Assembly: GCA_021824565.1 (NCBI GenBank)
Contig: JAKAKL010000054.1
Coordinates: 30,061 to 94,060, forward strand
DNA: 64,000 nucleotides
Source: Bacteroidota bacterium
GTDB taxonomy: Bacteria > Bacteroidota > Ignavibacteria > Ignavibacteriales > Ignavibacteriaceae
Direction of reading: 5' to 3'
The stretch's first letter is position 1. Each line of letters starts with the position of its first letter. The translations under genes were made by a program, and so were the position numbers. The notes beneath the pieces are model-generated. The model ran no database searches. It was not told the DNA's origin and was given only the letters and a program-made list of their open reading frames with translations. This document shows positions 1 through 7,847 of the stretch, piece after piece.

Positions 1-1192
1 TGTAGGTTAATTTTATGTTCTCTTTCTTCTGAAACTCATCGCGTTTTCTTTGAATGAAATTATAAATCCTGCTCATATCAACTTCAAGCATCGCAGAAAC
101 ATGCACCGAAGTATCCCGGCTGTTTACCATGTGCTGCATTATTTTCTGCCTTATGTTATCCATCGAAATAATTTCAACATCGCTTGAAGAATATGACGGC
201 TGCACCGAAGAATAATTGTACGAAGCAGGCGCAGTCTCTTCTGCAATCGTTTTGACCGGTTCTTTTGCCGTCTGCGGCGCATTTGTTTTAGCTACCGCTC
301 GATTTTCAATATAGCTCAGTATATCTTTTTTCGTAACTCTGCCTTCAAGACCGGTTCCTTTTATTTGTGCAATCTCATCAAAGCTTACATTTTCTTTTCG
401 AGCAATATTTAATACCAGCGGAGATAGGAACGAACTTACTTTCCCCTGAGTATTGGCGGTTGTCAGATTAACGGACGAAAAGTTATCATGCATAGAAACA
501 GGTTCTTCAACATTGTCAATCGTTGCCGGCGTTTGAATTTTTTCTTCTGCAGGCGGCGCAGGTTTTTCTTTTGCTGTGTACACTGATGAACCGGTAGATA
601 ATTTTGCTACTACCGTTCCTACTTCAACCGTTTCCTGCTCGGCGACTAATATTTCTGCAAGTACTCCTTCAGCCGGAGATGGAACTTCCGTGTCTACTTT
701 ATCCGTGCTTATCTCAAAAATTGTTTCATCCTTCTTTATCTTTTCGCCGACTTTCTTATGCCACTTAATTATTGTTCCTTCCATAACCGATTCACCCATC
801 TTCGGCATTTGAATAGAAAGAAGTTCTACGGCAGATTCTTTTACCGCATTTTGATTTTTATTTTCATCATCGTGAGATTTTTCTTCCGCTTGATGAACCT
901 GGCTTACATCTTTCATAACCGGCTGAACATTTTGCACCAGCTGTTCTGCATGGTTCTCGTTGCCGTCATTTATTACAGCGACAACTGTCCCGACAGGCAC
1001 CGTGTCTCCTTCATTAAATTTTATTTCCGAAAGAACGCCTTCTGAAGGTGAAGGAATTTCAGTATCGACTTTATCGGTGCTTATTTCAAAAATAACTTCA
1101 TCGCGCTTAACCGCGTCGCCGACTTTCTTATGCCATTTAATGATCGTGCCTTCATTTACGCTCTCGCCCATTTTAGGCATTATAATATCCAT
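1..1192 (-). CDS. 2-oxoacid dehydrogenase E2 component (dihydrolipoamide acyltransferase), 3'-truncated by window edge
   Basis: This is the acyltransferase core subunit of a 2-oxoacid dehydrogenase complex. About 397 codons are visible before the window edge. Two N-terminal lipoyl domains (about residues 1-76 and 126-200) each carry the lipoylation motif STDKVDTE, with the target lysines near K41 and K165. A charged linker separates them. A peripheral-subunit-binding domain follows (about residues 240-280, ending near GTGLEGRVTKKDI). The beginning of the catalytic domain (DNIRQKIMQHMVNS) is present, but the catalytic HxxxDG motif lies outside the window. The start is the ATG at 1190-1192, preceded by AGGAG. 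The gene is 29 bp downstream of the E1 gene and is the last visible cistron of the lpdA-lipB-E1-E2 run. Substrate class (pyruvate or branched-chain) cannot be settled from the visible part. The two lipoyl domains are close paralogues, probably from internal duplication. Confidence 0.93.
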   Translation of the reverse strand, partial: MDIIMPKMGESVNEGTIIKWHKKVGDAVKRDEVIFEISTDKVDTEIPSPSEGVLSEIKFNEGDTVPVGTVVAVINDGNENHAEQLVQNVQPVMKDVSQVHQAEEKSHDDENKNQNAVKESAVELLSIQMPKMGESVMEGTIIKWHKKVGEKIKKDETIFEISTDKVDTEVPSPAEGVLAEILVAEQETVEVGTVVAKLSTGSSVYTAKEKPAPPAEEKIQTPATIDNVEEPVSMHDNFSSVNLTTANTQGKVSSFLSPLVLNIARKENVSFDEIAQIKGTGLEGRVTKKDILSYIENRAVAKTNAPQTAKEPVKTIAEETAPASYNYSSVQPSYSSSDVEIISMDNIRQKIMQHMVNSRDTSVHVSAMLEVDMSRIYNFIQRKRDEFQKKENIKLTY

Positions 1193-1221
1193 CTTCAAAC
1201 TCCTACGTTCGATTTATTAAT

Positions 1222-3357
1222 TTAAAACTCTAAAAGTTGTTTAATACTGTTATAAATTTCTTCGCGGTTTGGAAGAACTGCATTTTCAAGTATCGGCGAA
1301 TAAGGGACATGACAATCTTTCGCGGCTATTCTCTTTACCGGTCCATCTAAAAACTGGAAACAATTATCCGAAATCCTTGCCGCTATTTCCGCACCGAATC
1401 CTCCGGTCAATGTATCTTCGTGAACAACAATAGCTTTATTAGTTTTTTTAACCGAATTAAAAATTGTTTCCTCATCAAGCGGATTTATTGTTCTTAGATC
1501 AATAACTTCAACTGAATAGCCTTCGTCATCAAGCTTCCGTGCGGCGAATAAAGAATCCCACATAGAAACACCATAAGATATAACCGTAAGATCATTTCCT
1601 TCTTTTACTACTTTTGCTTTTCCAAACGGAACTAGGTAATCTTTATCCGGCGAAGGCGACATTGCAAAGCTTTGCCTGTATAATCCTTTATGCTCGCAGA
1701 AAAGTACCGGATCGTTTATCCTGCATGCAGTCTTTAGCAATCCTTTCGCGTCAGCAGCATTTGACGGATAGGCAATCATGATGCCGGGAATATGAGCAAA
1801 GATTGATTCAATATTCTGGCTGTGGTATAAGCCGCCGTGAATATATCCGCCGACAGCCACACGCGTTACAACCGGCGCTGACCAAGTATTATTCGATCTA
1901 TATCTGATAGTCGAAAGTTCATCTTTGAACTGCATAAAAGCCGGCCAGATATAATCGCCGAATTGTATTTCTACGACTGGCTTCAGTCCTGTCAATGCCA
2001 TCCCGGTTGCAACTCCCATTATACTTGCTTCTGCAAGAGGCGAGTTGAAAACCCTGTCGAAACCGAATTTAGTTGAAAGACCTTTGGTTGCCGTAAACAC
2101 TCCGCCTTTACTATCGGCAACATCTTCACCGAAAATATAAATCTTGCTGTTCAATTCCATTTCTTCATGAAGCGCGTGGTTGATTGCGTCAACCATAACA
2201 ACCGGTTTACCTGACGGCTTCGTTTTTTCATATTCTAATTTTTCCTTTGCTCCGCTTTCATCAAGTACAAAATGCACCGCGGTTTTAGGATCAGGATCTT
2301 TTTCTTTTAATGCTCCTTCCGCAGCTTGGTCTACTTCCTCGTGTATTACTTTCTTCAGTTCATCATATTCATCTTTTGTAATAATATTTTTTGAAATTAA
2401 TTCTCTCGATAGTTTTTCGATGGGGCATTTTCTTAGATCTTCTTCCAGCTCTTTTGAATCTCTGTATTTCTTCTGATCATCGGAAGACGAATGAGAGAAA
2501 AGGCGAACTACCTCTGCCTCAATCAGAGCCGGACCTTTTCCTTTTTTAATATATTCAATAGCTTCCTGAACCGCTTGATAAGATTCGTTAAAATTAGTGC
2601 CGTCTATTTTGAGTCTAAAAAGATTTTCATAGCCAGCCATCATCTCAGCGATAGAATTATCTTTGCCTCCGGTTTGTTGTTCAACGGGAACAGAGATCGC
2701 ATATTTATTATTTTCAATTAAAAAAAGGACTGGCAGTTTTTCTCTGCTCGCCCAGTTTATGGCTTCATGAAATTCACCCTGGCTTGTTGTGCCTTCGCCG
2801 CTGCTGACGTAAGAAACATTATGTTCGCCGCGCTTAACCATTGCTAAAGCAGCTCCAACCGCATTTAGAAATTGAGTGCCTGTCGGGCTTGACTGCGACG
2901 GAAGATTTATGCGGGATAATCCCCAGTGACAAGGAAGCTGTCTTCCTCCCGAGGACGGATCATTTTCTTTAGCAAAGCATTGAGAGAAAAATTCCGACGG
3001 CTTTAGTCCGGCGGATAATACAACGGCTAAATCTCTGTAATAAGGGAACAGCCAATCCTTTTCAGGATCGAGTGAAATACCAACGGCAACCTGCACAGCT
3101 TCATGCCCTGAGCCTGCAATATGAAAAAAGGTTTTCCCCTGGCGAAGCAGGTTCATCGCTTTGTTATCGATCTCGCGTGAAAGCTGCATGATCCTTAATG
3201 ACTTTAACAAATCTTCTTTGCTTAAAGAATAATATTTAACAGAATCATTTTTAATCGACTCAGATTTCCCGTTTCCATTGCCCGAACGATCATTTTTATT
3301 GAAATACAAAATTGGCTTTTCAACTGAACCATTTTTTGATGAATTCTTTTTAGCCAT
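1222..3357 (-). CDS. 2-oxoacid dehydrogenase E1, fused alpha and beta subunits
   Basis: This is a thiamine-diphosphate-dependent decarboxylase that feeds acyl groups to the lipoyl arms of the neighbouring E2. The 711-residue protein joins an E1-alpha part (about residues 45-370) to an E1-beta part (about 388-711). In most bacteria these are two genes. The ThDP motif appears as SSGEGTTSQGEF and, about 20 residues on, IENN. GEG instead of GDG is, to my knowledge, usual for Bacteroidota members of this family. The beta half contains the typical FGEDVADSKGGVF and PSNAADAKGLL segments. A polar 40-residue N-terminal extension precedes the domain. The start ATG at 3355-3357 follows AAAGG. The gene lies between lipB (11 bp upstream) and E2. 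Pyruvate or branched-chain 2-oxoacids are both possible substrates. Confidence 0.93.
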   Translation of the reverse strand: MAKKNSSKNGSVEKPILYFNKNDRSGNGNGKSESIKNDSVKYYSLSKEDLLKSLRIMQLSREIDNKAMNLLRQGKTFFHIAGSGHEAVQVAVGISLDPEKDWLFPYYRDLAVVLSAGLKPSEFFSQCFAKENDPSSGGRQLPCHWGLSRINLPSQSSPTGTQFLNAVGAALAMVKRGEHNVSYVSSGEGTTSQGEFHEAINWASREKLPVLFLIENNKYAISVPVEQQTGGKDNSIAEMMAGYENLFRLKIDGTNFNESYQAVQEAIEYIKKGKGPALIEAEVVRLFSHSSSDDQKKYRDSKELEEDLRKCPIEKLSRELISKNIITKDEYDELKKVIHEEVDQAAEGALKEKDPDPKTAVHFVLDESGAKEKLEYEKTKPSGKPVVMVDAINHALHEEMELNSKIYIFGEDVADSKGGVFTATKGLSTKFGFDRVFNSPLAEASIMGVATGMALTGLKPVVEIQFGDYIWPAFMQFKDELSTIRYRSNNTWSAPVVTRVAVGGYIHGGLYHSQNIESIFAHIPGIMIAYPSNAADAKGLLKTACRINDPVLFCEHKGLYRQSFAMSPSPDKDYLVPFGKAKVVKEGNDLTVISYGVSMWDSLFAARKLDDEGYSVEVIDLRTINPLDEETIFNSVKKTNKAIVVHEDTLTGGFGAEIAARISDNCFQFLDGPVKRIAAKDCHVPYSPILENAVLPNREEIYNSIKQLLEF

Positions 3358-3368
3358 TACAAACCTTT

Positions 3369-4067
3369 CTAATTTACAATTTGTAAAATTGACGAATACA
3401 AAATTTCTTTTCTAATTCTATTTACGTCCGTATATTCAAATATTTCTTCGAAGTTTCTTATTAATAAATTCTTTACTTCGTTTATATCTACTTCACTACC
3501 TAATTCTTTCTGCAATGAAGTAACTTCTTTATCGGAAATACCGCAAGGAATAATTCCGTTGAAAAGAGAAAGATCAGTATTTACATTAAACGCAAACCCG
3601 TGCATTGTTATCCAGCGGCTGACCTTTATACCGATGGCAGCTATCTTTCTATTTTCTATCCAGACGCCGGTATATTTTGGTTCGCGCACAGCCGTTAGTC
3701 CGTAATATTCGCATGTCTTTATTATTATTTCTTCAAGGGCCCGCAAATATTTGTGAGTATCAAGCTGCCAGCTATTTAAATTTATAATCGGGTAGCCGAC
3801 AATTTGCCCTGGACCATGATATGTAATATCGCCGCCTCTATCAATATCATAAACCGATATTTTATTTTGAGCGATATATTCTTCGGAGCCTATTAAATTT
3901 TTTTTATCGGCAATTTTCCCGAGTGTATAAGTGTTGGGATGTTCGAGAAGAAAAAATATATCGTCGATTTTATTCTGGCTTCTAAGCTCTAAAATTTCTT
4001 TTTGTAAATCCCAGGCTTCTTTGTAATCGATAAAGCCAAGGTCGCAAACAGTTAATCTTTTTTCCAT
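3369..4067 (-). CDS. lipB: Octanoyltransferase LipB
   Basis: LipB moves octanoyl from acyl-carrier protein to the lipoyl domains of 2-oxoacid dehydrogenases, the first step of lipoate synthesis. The 232-residue length is normal. Signature segments are RGGDITYHGPGQIVGYP (about residues 79-95), the lysine-containing KIAAIGIKV and the catalytic cysteine region GIIPCGISDKEVTSL. The gene sits between lpdA and the E1 fusion gene, 18 bp after lpdA and 11 bp before E1. It is therefore probably co-transcribed with the complex whose E2 it modifies. The next pathway enzyme, lipoyl synthase LipA, is not in the window. Confidence 0.96.
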   Translation of the reverse strand: MEKRLTVCDLGFIDYKEAWDLQKEILELRSQNKIDDIFFLLEHPNTYTLGKIADKKNLIGSEEYIAQNKISVYDIDRGGDITYHGPGQIVGYPIINLNSWQLDTHKYLRALEEIIIKTCEYYGLTAVREPKYTGVWIENRKIAAIGIKVSRWITMHGFAFNVNTDLSLFNGIIPCGISDKEVTSLQKELGSEVDINEVKNLLIRNFEEIFEYTDVNRIRKEILYSSILQIVN

Positions 4068-4085
4068 CTTTAAGCAAAGATAAAA

Positions 4086-5489
4086 TTAAATATGAATTGC
4101 TTCACCGTAAGCGGCAGCCGCGGCTTCCATAAGAGACTCAGACAACGTAGGATGAGCATGCACTGTTTTAAAAATTGATTCGCCCGTAGCTTCAAGAGAT
4201 TTTGCCAGTCCAATTTCTGCAATCAGTTCGGTCGCTTCCGGTCCGATAATATGAGCGCCAAGTATCTCTCCGTATTTTGCATCGAATATTAATTTTACAA
4301 AGCCTTCTCTTTCGCCCACGGCAAAAGCTTTACCGCTCGCCATAAAAGGAAATTTCCCTACTTTGATTTCATAACCGGCTTCTTTTGCTTTTGCCTCAGT
4401 CAAGCCGATGCTTGCAACTTGCGGCTGGCAGTATGTGCACCCGGGAATATTATTATAATCAATATCCGGCACTTCCAGTCCTTTAATTCTTTCTACGCAA
4501 TGAATGCCTTCGTGAGAAGCAACGTGTGCAAGCCAGGGCGGACCAATAACATCGCCTATCGCATAAACGCCTTTAATATTCGTCTCGTATGTAGACTTGT
4601 TCACTTTTATATGGTTCTTGAATATTTCAACACCAAGTTCTTCAATGCCTATTCCTTCGATATTTCCTGTAACTCCAATTGCATTTAAAACTTTATCGGC
4701 AAAAAGTTCTTTCTTTTCACCTTTGATGTTGAGCGTTACTTTTACTTTGTCATTTTTGAGTTCTGCCTTTTCGACGACAGTCCTGGTATAAATTTCTATT
4801 CCGCGCTTCTTAAAATTTTTTGCAAGCGTGTCGGAAATTTCTGTATCTTCGATTGGAAGAATAGAATCAAGCATTTCAACGATTGTAACTTTAGTACCGA
4901 GGACCGAATAAAAATATGCAAACTCTACTCCGATCGCTCCCGCACCGATAACAATCAATTCCTTCGGCAGTACCGGCAGAATCATAGCTTCTGTACTGGT
5001 AATAATATTTTTTCTATCAACCGGTATCGAAGGAATCATTCTTGGGCGTGCGCCGGTAGCAATTATAATTTTATCCGCTGAAATAGTTTGAACTTTGTTG
5101 CCGGAATCATCAATGATTTCAATTTCATTTTTTGAAGAAAGTTTTCCAAATCCTTTTATTCTTTCTATCTTATTTTTTTTTACAAGCAGCTCTACGTTTT
5201 TTGTAATTCTATCGGAGATGTCTCTGCTTCGCGCTATAATTCTAGAGAAATCAAATTCTAAACCTTGAACTTTAATCCCGAAATCAGCGGAATGATTTTT
5301 TAGGTTATCATAAATTTCCGCATTGCGTAAAAGCGATTTTGTAGGAATACAGCCCCAGTTGAGGCAAATTCCTCCCAATTTATCTTTGTCGATTACTGCA
5401 GTTTTGAATCCTAATTGAGCAGCCCGGATAGCCGCAACATAGCCCCCCGGTCCGCCGCCTAAGACAGCAATATCAAATTGAAAACTCAT
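4086..5489 (-). CDS. lpdA: Dihydrolipoyl dehydrogenase (E3)
   Basis: This flavoenzyme reoxidises dihydrolipoyl groups on E2 and reduces NAD+. The 467-residue protein has the N-terminal FAD motif GGGPGGYVAAIRAAQLG, the redox-active disulfide CLNWGC, a central NAD-binding motif VIGAGAIGVEFA and the C-terminal dimerisation region with the catalytic His-Glu pair in HAHPTLSE. It is the first gene of the minus-strand operon. About 290 bp of intergenic DNA separates it from the divergent MerR gene, so its promoter probably lies in 5490-5730. No frameshift or missing catalytic residue was seen. Confidence 0.97.
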   Translation of the reverse strand: MSFQFDIAVLGGGPGGYVAAIRAAQLGFKTAVIDKDKLGGICLNWGCIPTKSLLRNAEIYDNLKNHSADFGIKVQGLEFDFSRIIARSRDISDRITKNVELLVKKNKIERIKGFGKLSSKNEIEIIDDSGNKVQTISADKIIIATGARPRMIPSIPVDRKNIITSTEAMILPVLPKELIVIGAGAIGVEFAYFYSVLGTKVTIVEMLDSILPIEDTEISDTLAKNFKKRGIEIYTRTVVEKAELKNDKVKVTLNIKGEKKELFADKVLNAIGVTGNIEGIGIEELGVEIFKNHIKVNKSTYETNIKGVYAIGDVIGPPWLAHVASHEGIHCVERIKGLEVPDIDYNNIPGCTYCQPQVASIGLTEAKAKEAGYEIKVGKFPFMASGKAFAVGEREGFVKLIFDAKYGEILGAHIIGPEATELIAEIGLAKSLEATGESIFKTVHAHPTLSESLMEAAAAAYGEAIHI

Positions 5490-5734
5490 TTATTATGATA
5501 CCTATTTTTTTTTAAGTGGTTGAGAAATATAAAGAACTATATTTTAAAATCGAAATTAAGTATTGATGTAGAATACTTATAAGAAATCAATTCTGACCGT
5601 TTAGTCATAATAAAAATCAATTTCTTTTTAGCCATTATAAAGAAAAAAGCCGGCAAGATTCCCACGGATGAAAAGGTTTATTTAATATTAAAAAGGTTTT
5701 TTAGTTAATTCAAAGTATTCGTTTTGGCAAGAGA

Positions 5735-5756
5735 ATTGATATTTATAAATGTCAAT
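5735..5756. promoter_or_regulatory. Candidate MerR-type operator (22-bp palindrome)
   Basis: A 22-bp near-perfect palindrome, with left half ATTGATATTTA and right half TAAATGTCAAT, has a single mismatched pair. It ends 21 bp before the ATG of the MerR-like gene. MerR-family regulators usually bind dyads of this size placed within the promoter spacer, so this is a reasonable autoregulatory operator. The function is inferred from position and symmetry only. Confidence 0.45.
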
Positions 5757-5777
5757 TTTTATAAAGGTTATTAAGAA

Positions 5778-6224
5778 ATGTCAAAGGACGAAAACCAAAA
5801 TCTTCCCATGCTCCCCATCAGGAACGCAGCAAAAATATTAGACATTTCAGTCCATACTTTAAGGATGTACGAAAGAGAAGGCTTGATAATTCCTTTCAAG
5901 AAGGAATCGAGCCACCGGCTTTATTCTTACTCAGATATCGAACGTTTGAAGTGCATTAGAAGAGCAATAAATGAAAGTAAAATTAGCATAGCGGGTATCA
6001 AAACTATTTACTCAATGATTCCATGCTATGAAATTATTAACTGCAGTCAAACTGAAAGAGACAATTGCAAAGCTTTTCAAGAACATGAACAGCCTTGCTG
6101 GACCTACAATCATAAGAACAATCCATGTCATAAACGCGAATGCAGAAGCTGCGAAGTTTACAATAACTATTCTGAGTGCGGGAAGATTAAAGATTTAATA
6201 AAAAATGTCCTTAGTCAAAATTAA
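5778..6224 (+). CDS. MerR-family transcriptional regulator with C-terminal Cys-rich domain
   Basis: This is probably a DNA-binding regulator of the adjacent cytochrome operon. Residues about 10-80 form a MerR/HspR-like winged helix (AAKILDISVHTLRMYEREG, then HRLYSYSDIERL). The C-terminal 65 residues hold eight of the protein's nine cysteines, including PCWTYNH and CHKRECRSCEVY. The cysteine pattern with a CW element and C-x2-C-x-VY recalls small CW-type metal or Fe-S binding modules and suggests redox or metal sensing. The gene starts 36 bp before the 7-haem cytochrome gene on the same strand and lies just downstream of a 22-bp palindrome at 5735-5756. The ligand is unknown. The HTH assignment is firm; the sensing function is inference. 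Confidence 0.85.
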   Translation: MSKDENQNLPMLPIRNAAKILDISVHTLRMYEREGLIIPFKKESSHRLYSYSDIERLKCIRRAINESKISIAGIKTIYSMIPCYEIINCSQTERDNCKAFQEHEQPCWTYNHKNNPCHKRECRSCEVYNNYSECGKIKDLIKNVLSQN

Positions 6225-6259
6225 TACAGTCTTATTATTGAACTTAATCTTTTATCACG

Positions 6260-7201
6260 ATGAATTTTATTTTAATTTTGTCGCTCATTGCGACACTGAA
6301 CGTTGGCGGGACAAAGCAACTTTCTCCGCAAAATTCAAATAAGGAATTAAATGAAAAATGTTTGAAGTGTCATTCTCTTTCAACTTTAGGTTATAGAGAT
6401 GAATCAAGCGGTTTGATCGTAAACCTTTCAGTTAATCCTAAAGAGTTTTATAAATCAAATCATAAAGACCTTGAATGCGTTAATTGCCATTCAAAAGATT
6501 TTCAGACTTTTCCCCACCCCGAAAAGCTAAAGCAGGAAAACCTCTATTGCTTAGACTGCCACAAGGATGAAAAAGAGTTCAGCAAGTTTCATTTTAAAAG
6601 CATCGAAAGCGACTTTCAAAACAGCATTCATTATAAGCTCCTCGGCAGCAAATTCAATTGCTTCAGCTGCCACGATCCTCACAGCTTTAGAATTAATGCC
6701 AGAGTTAACCAGAGAGTAAGCGAAACAGTTCTTTATGATAATCGCATCTGTTTACAATGCCACAACAACGAAACCAGCATCTATAATTTATCCGGCAAAT
6801 ATCTGCCGAGCTTAGACGAAGTTCATTCATGGCTGCCGCACAGAGATTTACATTGGGCAAATGTAAGATGCATCGATTGCCACACAATCCCCACAAAAGC
6901 CGGCGTATCTCATTTAATTCTGCCAAAAGAACAAGCGCTTCAAAACTGTGTAAAGTGCCATTCAACAAATTCTATTTTATTGCAGTCGCTTTACAAATTT
7001 CAATCTCTGCAGACAAGAAATAAAGAAGGCTTTATTAATGCGGTAATATTTAACAACTCCTACGTCATCGGCGCAACAAGAAATTATTATTTGAATTTAT
7101 TAAGCTTCATAATATTTGGAGTTGTCATTCTTGCTTTAACATTCCATGCAATTTTAAGATGGAGATCAAATAAAACGAAAGTTGAAGATGAACTATCATA
7201 A
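6260..7201 (+). CDS. Heptahaem membrane-anchored cytochrome c
   Basis: This is a periplasmic multihaem electron carrier. The 313 residues begin with a short hydrophobic export segment (about 1-15) and end with one membrane helix (about 275-297) followed by a basic tail, giving a C-terminal anchor. Seven CxxCH haem-attachment motifs start near residues 34, 73, 97, 134, 164, 204 and 230. No CxxCK motif was seen. The end of the gene overlaps the following b561-like gene by 14 bp, which points to translational coupling. Together the two probably take electrons from menaquinol and pass them to the octahaem protein encoded next. The precise family is not certain. Confidence 0.88.
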   Translation: MNFILILSLIATLNVGGTKQLSPQNSNKELNEKCLKCHSLSTLGYRDESSGLIVNLSVNPKEFYKSNHKDLECVNCHSKDFQTFPHPEKLKQENLYCLDCHKDEKEFSKFHFKSIESDFQNSIHYKLLGSKFNCFSCHDPHSFRINARVNQRVSETVLYDNRICLQCHNNETSIYNLSGKYLPSLDEVHSWLPHRDLHWANVRCIDCHTIPTKAGVSHLILPKEQALQNCVKCHSTNSILLQSLYKFQSLQTRNKEGFINAVIFNNSYVIGATRNYYLNLLSFIIFGVVILALTFHAILRWRSNKTKVEDELS

Positions 7202-7847
7202 AGAATATTATTATCCACTCTGGCTGCGCATTTGGCACTGGTTGAATGCTTTGCTTTTTCTTTCTTTGATTTTTACCGGTATAAATTTGCAGTATGCAAG
7301 CGTAACAGCGCCAATAATAAAATTTAAGAATGCGCTGCTTATTCATAATGCCTCGGGAATTATTCTTACTTTAAATTATTTGTTCTTCTTCACTTTGAAT
7401 ATTATTACGGGAAATATTAAGCAGTACATTCCTTCAGTTAAGAATTTTTTAAGCAAATTAATTATTCAAGCAAGATTTTATTTATCTGGAATTTTTAACA
7501 AAGAAGATCATCCGTTTGAAACAAATAAAAACCAAAAATTTAATCCGCTTCAGCAAATTACCTATCTTAAGATAATGTATCTTGCTCTTCCGCTGATGAT
7601 AATAACAGGCTGGGCTTTGTTGTTTCCGGAGTTTTTGATAAAACAAATTTTTGGAATTTCAGGTCTTACTCTTACAGATATTGTTCACACTGTCGATGGG
7701 TTCCTGTTGTCGATATTTATGTTCGGTCATATTTATCTTGCAACTACAGGAACAACAGTTGCGAGCAACTTTAAAGCTATGCTTACTGGCTGGCATCAAA
7801 CCGAAACTCATCTAAATATAACCGGAGAGGTTACAAATGAAAAATAA
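7188..7847 (+). CDS. b561-like di-haem cytochrome b membrane subunit
   Basis: This is an integral membrane cytochrome b of the prokaryotic b561/Ni-Fe hydrogenase cytochrome b type. The 219-residue protein has four predicted membrane helices. Histidine-bearing helices include LRIWHWLNALLFLSLIFTG near the N-terminus, LLIHNASGIILTLNYLFFF, and later VHTVDGFLLSIFMFGHIYL. Such subunits usually carry quinol-derived electrons across the membrane to periplasmic haem proteins. I chose the ATG at 7188 over a TTG two codons earlier. The gene overlaps the upstream heptahaem gene by 14 bp and the downstream octahaem gene by 11 bp, so the three form a tight unit. Confidence 0.85.
   Translation: MNYHKEYYYPLWLRIWHWLNALLFLSLIFTGINLQYASVTAPIIKFKNALLIHNASGIILTLNYLFFFTLNIITGNIKQYIPSVKNFLSKLIIQARFYLSGIFNKEDHPFETNKNQKFNPLQQITYLKIMYLALPLMIITGWALLFPEFLIKQIFGISGLTLTDIVHTVDGFLLSIFMFGHIYLATTGTTVASNFKAMLTGWHQTETHLNITGEVTNEK

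Noticed and set aside
5490..5734. Riboswitch or small RNA upstream of lpdA
   Set aside because: No conserved fold or terminator-like structure was recognised; only AT-rich DNA was seen.
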